Counted from the stretch's first letter, positions 1 through 9,801 are shown. The stretch is DNA of 13,682 nt from Gamarada debralockiae (GCA_002803225.1 NXFV01000813.1:1-13682), one strand, 5' to 3'. The notes: a model not told the origin generated them from the sequence alone. Made by a program: numbers and translations.

Positions 1-123
1 AAGGACAAATCCCAAGCCAGTAGTCCTCTTAGCGGGGCAGTCTCGACGCAAGCTTTGCAATAGACGTAAAGAAAGCGGTACCTCAGTTGTAGTGCTAGGG
101 ATGGTAGGAGCTTTCGGGAACAT
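1..123 (-). CDS. Possible 5' end of a gene cut by the window edge
   Basis: An ATG at 123-121 opens a minus-strand frame that stays open for all 41 codons to the left edge, beginning MFPKAPTIPSTTTE. I do not recognise the product. Support is limited to the open frame, a TATA-like element just upstream (160-167) and a CT-rich leader on the minus strand. The leader would be very short, only about 37 nt from the TATA element to the ATG. A frame of this length can also occur by chance, so this is a weak call. A GT at the GAG-GTACCG codons could be a splice donor, in which case the coding part would be even shorter. Confidence 0.3.
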   Translation of the reverse strand, partial: MFPKAPTIPSTTTEVPLSLRLLQSLRRDCPAKRTTGLGFVL

Positions 124-159
124 TAAGTTTGCCTTGTAAAAGAGAATTGGAAGTTTAGG

Positions 160-167
160 TTTATATA
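160..167 (-). promoter_or_regulatory. TATA-like element upstream of the left-edge reading frame
   Basis: TATATAAA is read on the minus strand, followed downstream by a CT-rich leader-like stretch. It is consistent with a minus-strand promoter for whatever begins near position 123. The sequence alone does not prove use. Confidence 0.3.
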
Positions 168-1246
168 GTTGTTTTAAGAAAGGGTAGGCAGTGAGTGAAT
201 AGGTTTGAATAGCGCAGAGAATTGAGAGAAGGGAGAGAATGAATTTATGTTGTCCATGTGGGAGTATTTCAAAAGGATGTTGGCCTTTAGAGCATGGTCT
301 AATTGGATGGGCTACGCGGACCAGAAACCAGAAGAATCTAAACGGGCCACAAGCCCCTCTCAACTTGCAAATATCAAGAAGCCATCTCGCCGCCATACAC
401 TTCACGGTGCTGTCCCCGAACATGTTCCTCGCCACCAAGAGGTTAACAGTGAAATCATGCTTAATTCACCAATCTACCTCATCTCGAACTCCATTCACAC
501 CCCCCCACCCGCAAAACTCCACAAACTTGAGAACCTAGGGAGAGGGGCGGTAATATTATTCCAGACCTCTCAGTCCATATTTACACCCCATAATGGCAAC
601 CTCGATTTTCTAAAAACATAACAAACAAAACGTTCTTTAAACTGGTCACTGGTCGAAACGCCTTTTCTAAAGAAGTCCGGTTGAGATATCACCAGTGTCG
701 CATCTCGGAGTTCAACAAATCAGGAGATACTGATGCAAAGACGCGGATGGCATCTCCCAATCTCATCAATTATTTCCGTCACCATCCGATTTCTCGCTGT
801 CGTCGCATGTTTCGTTGTCGTTTCTTCCCAGAACTCTTTGCTTGCATGATATATTCGGCTTCAGATAGAAGATTTCTAGCAAAATCTCATGAGGTCATCG
901 CCAAAACATCTTCACGCGAGAAGATTGAAGTGGGAAGGGCCACGGTGTATCAAGACGGGTGAAGCAGAGGCACTCCTCTTTCATTGAGTGTCGATTCAGC
1001 TCCAAATGTTCTGAGGATTATATAGAAAACAAATCTGCTTACTGCTAAGGCACAATCCGCGTTCTCCATCTTGGAGGCTGATTTCAGAAAGGCACTTGTC
1101 TCTCTTCACCCAGAAATAACTCTTCATGTGCGGAACATTCGAATTGGGCAGCCACACAAAAACTGCAGTGAGAATGGGGGCAATGGCGACTTTTGACTTT
1201 CCATTAGTCTCAAAAAGATCTCTTACTTCTGGCATCTAAGCATAGT
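168..1246. other. Intergenic stretch without a recognisable gene
   Basis: Open frames here (for example 681-962 plus and 996-1235 minus) have no recognisable motif, no fungal-style splice partners and no signal peptide or membrane pattern. There is a C-run near 500-510. The right end must contain the 3' UTR of the DUF3433-type gene that stops at 1247. I see no RNA gene or repeat. Confidence 0.5.
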
Positions 1247-4200
1247 CTAATCAACCCACAATCTCTCGATCCTCCCATCCTCATCAACCCTGAGGTCGTC
1301 CGTCTTATCGAGTCCCAAACTATACGTCCTACCCCACCCAGCAATAACCTCATTACGCTCCTCCGTGTCCATTCTCTCCATCCCCTTCACACTATCCAAC
1401 AAACCCTCTCTCTCCCTTAACCCTCCATGAACGGCAATGTACACTAAAACTGATGCAACGGTATTTGGGTTCCTCGGTAGTCGTTTTACACCCCTTTTTG
1501 GGAGGAAGATAAGTAAGAGAATTGAAATCAGCATGAGGATGAGGATAACCATGGATATGTCGTTGCAGGTCTCGTACGCCGTTTGTGTGGTGGCGGGGCT
1601 GAATGTAATGTTGGCGAGGCAGATAGGGAGGAACTCGGAGAGAATGGAGACGAAGGCTATGAGCGCGATGACGAAGTGCTTTTGTTTAATCGACGGCCAT
1701 ATGGCAGAGAATGGAGACATGTAGGTTGGTACCAATATGCTGTCGAGGGGTGCGGCGGAGGAGAGAGCGAGTCGGTTGTAAGGTGCTAGTCTCCTCAGCT
1801 CTGTACACATACTGCAGTCAGTGATAGGTTTGAAAAAAGGATTGGGGGAAGACATACCTTGATCCAAATTACTCCAAAACATCTTCAACGCCACCCCAAG
1901 CGCGGTCATCATGAACCTTACTCCAAAACCGTTCGAATCCATGAATTGCTCAAAACCATGGTGGATATCCCCTTCACTCCAATGATAGTACATAATCAAA
2001 GTCAGCATCCCCGTTATCAAGAAGAGAATCCCTCCATATAACATCTTTTCTTTGATTCTCTCCCATGTTATCGATATTTGCTTTCGTTTTGAGCTGGTAG
2101 TCGAGCTCCCAGACCCCGACATATCGACGTTAGACTCGGTGCCTTCAACTAGTCGATAGGGACCTTTCTTTGATCTGTGTGCGTTGATGATAAATCCGGA
2201 TTCAGAATCCGCAGTAAGGAGACCGTAGCAGGCTCGATAATCCGCGGTTGTAAATTCCCCCACCTTGTAGCGTTGACCGGCGAGTATTTTCTTCAGCTCC
2301 GAATTGCTGACTCGACTGTCAATTTCCCTGAAGCCTCTTAACAGCGGCGAACTGTGGAATAGAGTCGCCAGTCCAGCAATGCTCAATGGCTCTCCATACA
2401 CACCACTCTCTCGTCTCATCCCATACCAAATCATAAACACAATCAATATCGCAACGAACGCCAGCAGCCCCTCAATCAACCGCGCAAGTGTCGGATAGAC
2501 GCCCCAACTTGCATAATCCTGCGAGGAGGAGTTCGAAATGTCTGCTCCATAGGTTACCCCTTCCACACCGCTCAGACTAACAAACAGTGCCTCGGAACTC
2601 AATGGTGCAAGACCCACAACCGCAAGACTCATCAAAGAAGACCAAAACACATATCCATGTCCCCTCAACCCCGCTTTAAACGGCATGATAAATCCATTTG
2701 AGGTCATGTAATCCAAGCATAGGGAGTGTTCGGCAAGCGCACCGCCTGCTTGGGAGAGTTGGTAGAAGGGCTCGACTTCGCGGACGGTGCGGTCGAGGAT
2801 TCGGAAGGGGATTGTGTAGAGCATAGCAAGGAGCAAGGGAACGAACGCTACGAGTGTGTATTGTTGGAGCGTTATTTGTGGGTAGATGGAAGATTCTCCG
2901 CCTGGCCATATGAGAAATGTTCCTGTTGAGTTTACGACCGTTGCGATTGGTTTGATTGCGGGTTCTGAAGCAGTTGGGGAAGCTCCTGACGGTATATAAG
3001 TTGGCGTTTCGGTGAAGGTGTGGCCATCGCTGACGACCACTATTGGGGTTGGACTTGGGTTCTTGACTTTGTTATTGGAACTTGGGGTCGAAGTAAAGGT
3101 TTTGCCATCGCTCACAAACACCACTGGCGTAGGATTTGCGTTCAGGGTCGTTGCCCCAAGATTTGGAGTTTCAGTAAATGTTCTGCCATCGCTTACCACC
3201 ACAATAGGTGTTGGATTCGCATCTGGAGTCCGAGTAAATGTTTGGCCATCGCTGACAACGACAACCGGTGTTGGAGCATCATTCGGGCTCTCAGTGAAGA
3301 CTTTGCCACCACTTGTTACAACCACTGGAGCAGGACTCGGAGTCTCAACAAAGGTTTGACCATTGCTCTCAATCACCACTCGAGTTGGGGTCGCATGGGA
3401 ACCGGCAGGGGCAGGACTTGGAGTCTCGACAAACGTTTGGCCATTGCTTATAATGACGACTGGAGTCGGGGCGGCGTTCGAGCCTGTGATAGGGTCAGCC
3501 AAACTTTCAGTCAAGCTTGTACCAGCGATAACAGCCACAGCGGCATCATTAGGAGCGCTTGCGCCATCGGCAACTGTTTCAGTAGCATCTGAGGGCGAGC
3601 TCGTACCCGTAGGCTCTCCATTATCAGGTGTTGAAACAACAGTCGGCTGCTGCACAGGGTTCACAGGAACATTTGAGGGCGTCGCGCCTGCGCCTGTGGT
3701 TGGATCAACTGGCGGGTCGTTCCCTCCCACAATGGGAGGGGGAGTTGGTTGGGATACCGAGTTCGACGAGGGACCCTCGATGGTCGTTGGTTGAGAAGAT
3801 GGTATCGTTGTGGAACCGTCTCCTGTGGGGAGCCATCCGCCGTGAACGATTGTAGGCGATATGGACCCTCCCTTGCCGCCCTGGGTGGGACTCGCGCTAC
3901 CACCCAGTGATAGATAGCCCCCAGTGGCCGTTGTAGTCACCGAAGGGCTTGAGCTTGGACTTGAACTTGCACTGAAAGAATACGGGTCGTAGGAGAGGAT
4001 AGGAATGACTGGAATAATCAAAGGTTAGTTCTGTGGTATGTAGTTTTGGGGAGTGGGGAACGCTTACAGCTTTCAAGCCTTTCGACGGGTTGCACCGGGC
4101 TTCTTTTCACATTCGAGGCGAGATCTCTTTTGAGGGTTCCATTCACAACATTCCCCAACGCGCCAATACCGGCATGGTTTGGAATGGTTCGGCAGGCGTA

Positions 4201-4374
4201 TTCCAAGAGAGCGATGAGGGTGAGGGTGATGAGAAGGAGTGAGACAAGCACTAAGGTTCTTGTCGCAAAGGGCTTGTAATAGCCTCGTGGGCCTGCCCGG
4301 GTTAGCAGCCGCGTAAAGTTCGAACAGAACATTTCAAACATACCTCTATCAATAAAACGGTTCTTCATATTCAT
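1247..4374 (-). CDS. DUF3433-type multi-spanning membrane protein with repeat-rich stalk
   Basis: Four exons fit: 4374-4344, 4292-4068, 4008-1858 and 1800-1247, giving 986 residues. The introns are 51, 59 and 57 nt, with donors GTATGT, GTAAGC and GTATGT. An in-frame TAG just upstream of ATG 4374 fixes the start. Residues about 22-42 form a first membrane helix. Residues about 90-440 are Ser/Thr/Pro-rich and carry seven repeats. The rest holds about six further hydrophobic helices, with stretches such as REVEPFYQLSQAGGA, SLCLDYMTSNG, LRRLAPYNRLA and SILSEFLPICLANI that I recall from fungal DUF3433 proteins. The family has no known biochemical role. The stalk is probably outside the membrane and O-glycosylated (inference). 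The 51 and 57 nt introns keep the frame open if retained, so a model without them is possible, but the spliced joints match the family better. Confidence 0.82.
3001..3470 (-). repeat. Seven degenerate coding repeats in the stalk of the DUF3433-type protein
   Basis: The repeated peptide is about PTPVVVVSDGxTFTxTP. On the plus strand its core appears as variants of GCCATCGCT, starting near 3024, 3105, 3186, 3246, 3306, 3360 and 3441. Spacings are 81, 81, 60, 60, 54 and 81 nt, all multiples of three, so repeat gain and loss has kept the frame. Copies differ at many positions, so this is an old array and not a fresh minisatellite. Confidence 0.85.
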
Positions 4375-5027
4375 CTTCTATGATGAAGATCGTGGCATGT
4401 TTAGGCTCACGGGATACAAGCACCGGACGGACCGTCATATTTCACCAAATGCAAGTGACTCGACGAGGCTAAATTTGAAACTCAACAGCGAGGCAGTATA
4501 AACAATCAGGCACTTACCCCTTAAGATCTAAATTCTTAATTCGGAGCTGCCCAATCGTTAGCTCTGGATAGACGCAGCCACTCATGCAAGGCTTCGGAGT
4601 TCAAACGAGAGCAATCATGGGGCTGAAAAGGGGCAAATTAGACGCAGAAAACAAGCATAACGATTGAGTCAACTTGATCCAATCATATCCATTTCCACCA
4701 GAGACTTGGGAAGGTTCCTCTGAATCTGCTCGTGAATGCAGATACAGCCCTATGAAATCTCCCACAATATAAAGCGTCCGACCAATGAGCTGCACGAGAT
4801 GCGTGGAATGTTACTCACGCCGATCGATTTGAAGTGCATCTTGACGCCATGTCATTTATCCGATTTATTGTACACCGTGGGAGTTGTCCGCTATGCAGTA
4901 CACTGTGGGAATGAAGACTACTTCCCCGTCATCCAAGACCATTGTACAGGAGCCACGACCGAGCCTCTATGAAATCGAATCCTCAGATCTAAGTATCGAC
5001 CCTTTCCCCAATCTCAATACTCGTCCA
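4375..5027. other. Intergenic stretch: promoter side of the DUF3433-type gene, 3' side of bL21m
   Basis: No credible coding region is seen. Frames here are short and unmatched, and the plus frame 4884-5273 mostly lies antisense to bL21m. The only structure I notice is a short direct repeat, GTACACCGTGGGA at 4870-4882 and GTACACTGTGGGA at 4898-4910, 28 bp apart with one mismatch. The meaning of the repeat is unknown. Confidence 0.5.
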
Positions 5028-5711
5028 TCAGCCCTCAATATCCTCCAAATTATTGATCTTGACCTCCGCAATCCTCAAAATCGTAAATTTATGCTTGCTC
5101 TTAACCGTCTTAACCTTCCTATTCCGCCTTTTCGTCTTCTCCTTAATTCGCATTGGTTCCGCTTCGGTGCCCATGACTCTAGCCCTGCACTCGAATATCC
5201 TCTCATCGATGTATGGTACCCCTTTCAGCGTGTAATCTCGCGAGCCGATACTCGTGGCTCGGTTCAGACGTAGAATATCCCCTGGCACAACACCAGGCAT
5301 GCGAAATGGCAGCCGCACAATATCGCCAGCTGTAATTAGGTATGGGCGACCGTGGATGTGTGCGCTTATGTAGTGAGAGGGCTGCGCTGCGAGGAGGGGA
5401 AGAAGCTCTTTGACGGAGGGATCGAGAGCTGTTGGTCTTGGGTTTGTAGGAGTTTGTGGGACTGAGGAAGGGGCGATTGATGCTGCTCTCAGAGAAGTAG
5501 ATGTTTTCGAGGTCACAGATGGTAATTGAGAAGCATCGAATCTGTCTGGTGGTGATTCGACATGTTGTACTGTAGAATTGAAATATCGCGCTCGACTCGG
5601 GAGGAGGAAGGTGGGAGGGAGCGCAGAAGACGATACCCGCGTGTCCAAAATGGACTTCCTAATGGTTCTGCTGAGCATTTCAAGGCCGGAGATGGTTGTT
5701 GTAAAGACCAA
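5028..5711 (-). CDS. MRPL49: Mitochondrial large-subunit ribosomal protein bL21m
   Basis: A single exon of 227 codons. The N-terminal part is Arg/Ser-rich and lacks acidic clusters, as expected for a mitochondrial presequence. A second Met at residue 12 (position 5678, MLSRTIRKSILDTR) is the more typical presequence start, so the protein may be 216 residues. From about residue 103 it matches ribosomal L21: HYISAHIHGRPYLITAGDIV, then a PGVVPGDILRLNR segment, and the basic tail KEKTKRRNRKVKTVKSKHKF, which corresponds to the L21 signature region that contacts rRNA. It would bind the large rRNA of the mitochondrial ribosome. Yeast calls this gene MRPL49. It faces NSA2 head to head. I am confident of the family; only the exact start is uncertain. 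Confidence 0.9.
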   Translation of the reverse strand: MVFTTTISGLEMLSRTIRKSILDTRVSSSALPPTFLLPSRARYFNSTVQHVESPPDRFDASQLPSVTSKTSTSLRAASIAPSSVPQTPTNPRPTALDPSVKELLPLLAAQPSHYISAHIHGRPYLITAGDIVRLPFRMPGVVPGDILRLNRATSIGSRDYTLKGVPYIDERIFECRARVMGTEAEPMRIKEKTKRRNRKVKTVKSKHKFTILRIAEVKINNLEDIEG

Positions 5712-5905
5712 TTCCCAGTCTCGAACTTATTGAGGGACAGGAGTGCTTCAATTCCGACCTTCGGAAAAGGATTTGGATGAATAAGCTCACAGACCAATCA
5801 GATCGTGGCGCGTTAAAATACCTGCGGCTGCAAAAATTATTTCGATAACGGTTATCGAGAAGAACGCCTCCTCACACCACCATTTCAGCAATTTAATCGC
5901 CCATC
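5712..5905. promoter_or_regulatory. Shared divergent promoter of bL21m and NSA2
   Basis: Only 194 bp separate the two start codons (227 bp if bL21m starts at 5678). The gap holds a plus-strand CCAAT at 5794-5798, an AT-rich patch at 5813-5842 and a 17 bp palindrome at 5842-5858. No TATA box is evident, which fits housekeeping ribosome genes. Joint control of mitochondrial and cytosolic ribosome production is an inference. Confidence 0.6.
5842..5858. promoter_or_regulatory. 17 bp perfect palindrome TCGATAAC-G-GTTATCGA
   Basis: Two 8 bp arms mirror each other around a single central G. It ends about 48 bp before the NSA2 start codon. A dimeric DNA-binding protein could read it. I cannot name the factor; each arm contains GATAA but lacks the usual GATA-factor 3' flank. 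Confidence 0.45.
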
Positions 5906-7344
5906 ATGCCTCAAAATGAGTACATGGACCGGTGGCGCAAGCTACATGGTCGGCGTCTCGACCACGAAGAGCGAACGAGAAAGAAGACGGCAAGGGAGGG
6001 ACACAAAGCCTCTGAAGATGCCCAGAAATTGACTGGACTACGGGCGAAGTTGTACCAGAAGAAGAGACACCATGAGAAGATCCAGATGAAGAAGCAGATC
6101 AAGGTTACCACTCCAGCCCCCCTGCCTTCCAGAATAGGTCTAACTTGGGTACGTCTCAACTAGTCTATAGAAGAACGAAACGTCAAGTCCTCCGCACCCA
6201 ACGAACCATCAAGCACTCCTCTCCCACAATATCTACTTGACCGATCGAACCCGGCAAACGCGAAGGCTCTGAGCTCAGCGATCAAGAACAAGAGAGCTGA
6301 GAAGGCTGCGAAGTAAGCACAATCGGCTCTTTGATTTCCCACTTCCACTCTCAGTCGTGTTTTTTGTCTCATGTACTCTATTTACTTCCGCTTTTTCTCC
6401 CGACAGCGAGAATGGACTTACTTACTCTTGAATCATCCTTGATTGGGATTACTGACTTTCCGGCGATCTAGGTTCAGCGTCCCTCTGCCTAAGGTCCGCG
6501 GAATTGCAGAAGAAGAGAGTACGTTGTTCCCAATGCAATTATTTGCTTCTCTGTTAGAATTATGAAATTCTGCTCCGTCCTCATCTTCTTCTCTCGTGCT
6601 GACTCAGGAATTTTATAGTGTTCAAGGTGGTCAAAACGGGCAAGAAAACTGCGAAGAAGGGGTGGAAACGCATGATCACGAAGCCTACTTTTGTCGGACC
6701 AGTACGTTATGCTTGGGGCTCTGCCCCGTGGAGGCTCAATGAGTTCGGGCCTTTTCGGCTTGAATCCTCTCCATACCCCCAGAGCCGTCGCAATAGAATA
6801 CTTACTGACTCTTTGCTTCATTACAGGACTTCACCCGTCGGCCAGTCAAATACGAGAGATTCATCCGGCCCATGGGATTAGTACGTCGGAGCACTAGGTG
6901 ACATAGCAGACATATACTAACTCTATGGGTACAGCGTTATAAGAAAGCAAATGTTACTCACCCAGAACTGGGCGTTACTGTTCAATTACCAATCATTTCT
7001 GTGAAGAAGGTATGCTGGAGCATTCAAGAAGGCCGGTACACACAGACTAACAAGGCTTGAAGAATCCGCAAAACCCTATGTACACACAACTGGGAGTCCT
7101 TACAAAAGGTACAATTATCGAGGTCAACGGTACGTACTTCCAATCCGCATGTGAAAAGTTTTGCTAACTCGGTAGATAGTGAGCGAACTTGGCCTAGTTA
7201 CCGCTGGAGGAAAAGTCGTGTGGGGGCGATGGGCGCAGATCACAAACAACCCCGAAAATGAGGGGTGTTTGAATGCGTGGGTTCTTCTCCGTATGCCTTT
7301 GAGTTACCTTTTTTACTAACTGCCACAGTGTTCTGCTTGTGTAA
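5906..7344 (+). CDS. NSA2: 60S ribosome biogenesis factor NSA2 (eS8-like family)
   Basis: Nine exons: 5906-6103, 6164-6312, 6472-6518, 6619-6701, 6827-6880, 6935-7009, 7063-7129, 7180-7276 and 7329-7344. Together they give 261 residues, exactly the usual NSA2 length. The N-terminal half is highly basic ([19 protein letters not shown]), followed by [72 protein letters not shown] and [19 protein letters not shown], and it ends AVLLV. These blocks appear in the same order in yeast NSA2. The protein acts in the nucleolus on pre-60S particles and is needed for 27S pre-rRNA processing (known for yeast). Introns are 50-159 nt. The last intron has a weak donor, GTGGGT, and leads into a 16 nt final exon; this was chosen because it restores the conserved C-terminus. 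All exon phases agree. Confidence 0.95.
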
Positions 7345-7704
7345 AAGGCCTCGTTGACACTTGAGATTTGGCATTGCTTGGAGTTTGCGGCGTACGATAG
7401 GACGTGGAAATGCGGATATGGCCTGCTACTTGATATAGTTTTGAAGAATCAAGAACGAAGGGCAGAGAGACCATAGACCCTCATATCAAAATGATTTCGG
7501 CAGCCCCTTTTTCCTAAGGCTGCAGCTGACAAATACTGCGTGTGGCGATCTCATTGGCTGAACCGTAAATGCTGGCCGCATAATCGTGATCGGCCGCGCA
7601 ACTCAACTAGGCATCACCGAGCTGAAGAGCCTCTCAATTTGATATATATCTCAGCGCTATGTTTATCAATTTTTTATCCATTCTTCACATAACCTACAAC
7701 CAAA
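7345..7704. other. Intergenic stretch between NSA2 and the hydrolase gene
   Basis: It contains the NSA2 3' UTR and the hydrolase promoter. A TATATAT run lies at 7643-7649, about 55 bp before the hydrolase ATG, followed by a CA/AT-rich leader ending ACCAAAATGGC, a good fungal start context. Nothing else is recognised. Confidence 0.5.
7643..7649 (+). promoter_or_regulatory. TATA-like element of the hydrolase gene
   Basis: TATATAT sits about 55 bp upstream of the ATG at 7705, a plausible distance for a short-leader fungal gene. It is an AT-only run, so chance occurrence is possible. Confidence 0.4.
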
Positions 7705-9288
7705 ATGGCTTTGCCGTCTCTAGAAGTTCAAGCGATCGAAAAATTAGCTCCGCGGAAGTTCCATCGAATATTCACAGCTCCTGATACAGATAAACATGGG
7801 CCTTTGAAAGTCACTTATGCCATTGCAGGTGTGGATGTTGATGTGGGAGAGGACGTTCCAACGATCTTGTTCTGTGGTGGAATGTTTGGGTCACGATATA
7901 TTGCGCCGTGGTTTGATTGGATTGCGCAGACGGAAGGAGTGAGAATAATCTTGATTGATAGGTTCGTAGTTCCATTCCCTTATATGATGGCCTCATATAT
8001 CAATCTCCTTCAATGGCATATGGAGTTTCCTTTCGAATTTGTAAGGATGGAGAAAGATGTGGTGGAAGTCTTCCACATATGATTAGCATGTGGTTGTCCC
8101 ATGCCCCTTTTCCCATCTCTCCTACGGTGCTCTCCCAAGGCCATTTCGGCTCCATGGCTCTATCTCTGGGGCTTAGACCAAAAGTCCCTTGAAGGTAGTT
8201 CTCGAGTCCCAAAACACTCAGCTAACACTCTCTAGACCCGGATTTGGAGGATCAACCGAAGTCACCCTCTCGGAACGGATCTCCACCTTCGTAGAAGTGG
8301 CTCCCCTTCTCCTCCAACATCTCAAAATCAAGCAGGTGGCTTTGGCATCCCACAGTGCGGGAACAATCTACGCACTCAACATGCTCGTCCACCACCCCGA
8401 GCTCCTCTACCCTACATATCCAAGCATCACCTTCTTCAGCCCTTGGGTACACCAGTCTCACACCTCTGTTTCCTTCCTTATGCTAGCCTCCATACTCCCC
8501 AACTCTCTTCTCAACCACTGGAACAAACTTAGTGAGTATTTTTAAGAGTGCTTATTCCTCTTCCAGCCGGTTTCTAGAGTAGCAAACTCTAGTCTTCTAC
8601 TTCAGAAAGGATTCTTAGGAGTAAAAGGTTCTCTCCAAACTGATGCAAACATCCTCAGCACCATTCTTCTTCCTTTATTGAGCACGTACCTGACTCGAAA
8701 ATCTTGGCAGTGAACTTTTTAATCAACCAAGCCCAACCCACTTTCGCTGTCAGTGGTAGTTCCTTCACACTCGTGACTTCTGCATTTAAGAACAAGGTTG
8801 CAACCCAAAAGCAAAGAGAGGAGGAATCGAGGAAATGTCTAGACGGATATGGGATCTCGCTTGAGCTGAAAGAGGAGCTTGACAATATGGTGTTCAAGTA
8901 CGGGTTTGCAGAGAACACGACTGGTGCAAACGACGAGGCAAGATTGTGCTTGAAGTCTTTGAGTGGGACGACGTGGGAAGCTTGCGATAATTATGAAGAA
9001 TGTGTAAGGACACTCGCGGATGCTTGGGATGTAAGGATAGCGGAGGGCCAAAAGCCACTGAGAGTGGATATTTTCTTGCCAGAGAAAGATATAATGGTTG
9101 GGGAGAAAGGGATGAAGTATTTTCAAGAGTGTTGGAAGGAGGAAAGTAGGGGGAAGGGGATAAAGGTAGAGTGTGTGACGTGGAAGGGAACGGATCATGA
9201 GACTACGGTGAGTTTGACGAATGGAGCTGTTCGGAGGATGCTCTCTGATATCAAGGGGCTGCGAACTGTGGATTGCATGATAGAATGA
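7705..9288 (+). CDS. Alpha/beta-hydrolase fold protein
   Basis: Three exons join cleanly: 7705-7961, 8236-8531 and 8711-9288, giving 376 residues. The introns are 274 and 179 nt, longer than most in this window, and include in-frame stops, so splicing is required. Features in order: an oxyanion-type loop FCGGMFG at residues 56-62, strand IILIDRPGFGGST near 81-92, nucleophile elbow ASHSAGT with Ser126, then a long helical cap, a probable acid Asp311 (PEKDIMVG) and a probable His347 (GTDHETT). The usual GxSxG is SxSxG here, the first glycine being replaced by serine. There is no signal peptide or anchor, so it is probably cytosolic. The substrate cannot be told; esterase, epoxide hydrolase or a non-enzymatic relative are all open. 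It converges with the small secreted-protein gene downstream. Confidence 0.8.
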
Positions 9289-9516
9289 GAGGTGGTTTAT
9301 ATTTTCAAAAGATCCCTAGACCTTTCTTGGCCAAAGACTTCTCAAGTAGGAAGTTACTGTCAGCCAGAGGCAGCCTTCTTACAACTGCCTAATGCCGTAT
9401 CCAGCAACTGCCGTACATCAACTCCGCACTCAAATTTCACTCGTATCCTCCTGTCCAGTTATCGCAGGAACATTCGATTGATCAACACAAAATCCTGAGT
9501 AAGGATCCGAGCAGTA

Positions 9517-9714
9517 TCACTGTGTAATACCAGCACCAAAGAAGCAGGTCGCGCAAACTTGCTGGCCGGGACAATCCTATCGGTGTGTCAGTATTGAACA
9601 GCTGAATATGGACACGTGTCGATGAGAGCTTACATCGCGGGTTTCGCAGAATATTTGGTCGGCGGTGGTCATAGATAGGAGAAATGGGAGGATGAGGACG
9701 GAGAAGAATTTCAT
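9517..9714 (-). CDS. Small secreted cysteine-rich protein, copy 1
   Basis: Two exons, 9714-9634 and 9576-9517, separated by a 57 nt intron (GTAAGC...ATAG), encode 46 residues. Residues 1-18 (MKFFSVLILPFLLSMTTA) form a clear signal peptide. The mature part holds four cysteines in IFCETRD | DCPGQQVCATC, where the bar marks the phase-0 intron. The mature product would be only about 28 residues. The gene has a TATA box at 9802-9808 and an A/C-rich leader. It resembles the protein at 10376-10544 in motif and intron position and is divergent from it. In-frame sequence continues past the TGA and still looks coding (see findings), so this may be a truncated allele of a longer gene. It could be an effector or a surface peptide; no function is recognised. 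Confidence 0.6.
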
Positions 9715-9801
9715 GGTTGCTGAATTGTGGGCTTCTTTGAGTGGAAGTCGGTTTGTTGATGATAAGTGAGTAATTGAAGTTATTCCTTTGGGATCCTGCG
9801 A

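Noticed and set aside
681..1235. Two open frames of 93 and 79 codons next to the DUF3433-type gene
   Set aside because: No recognisable motif, no signal peptide, no splice partners. The minus one starts right after the stop of the DUF3433-type gene and is most likely its 3' UTR.
3012..3794. Long plus-strand frames rich in TTTGVG-type repeats
   Set aside because: They are the antisense reading of the coding repeats in the DUF3433-type gene. Codon bias and repeat structure of the minus strand keep them open.
4870..4910. Near-identical 13 bp direct repeat considered as an operator or element end
   Set aside because: Only two copies with one mismatch, no palindrome and no element features nearby, so I make no functional claim.
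4884..5273. 129-codon plus-strand frame
   Set aside because: It mostly overlaps the bL21m coding region on the other strand, which has clear family conservation.
8532..8710. Possible frameshift in the hydrolase gene, with a 55-codon open frame in this segment
   Set aside because: A normal intron (GTGAGT...TTGGCAG with a CTGAC branch site) joins the flanking exons in phase, and the joined protein follows the family pattern. The open frame here is chance.
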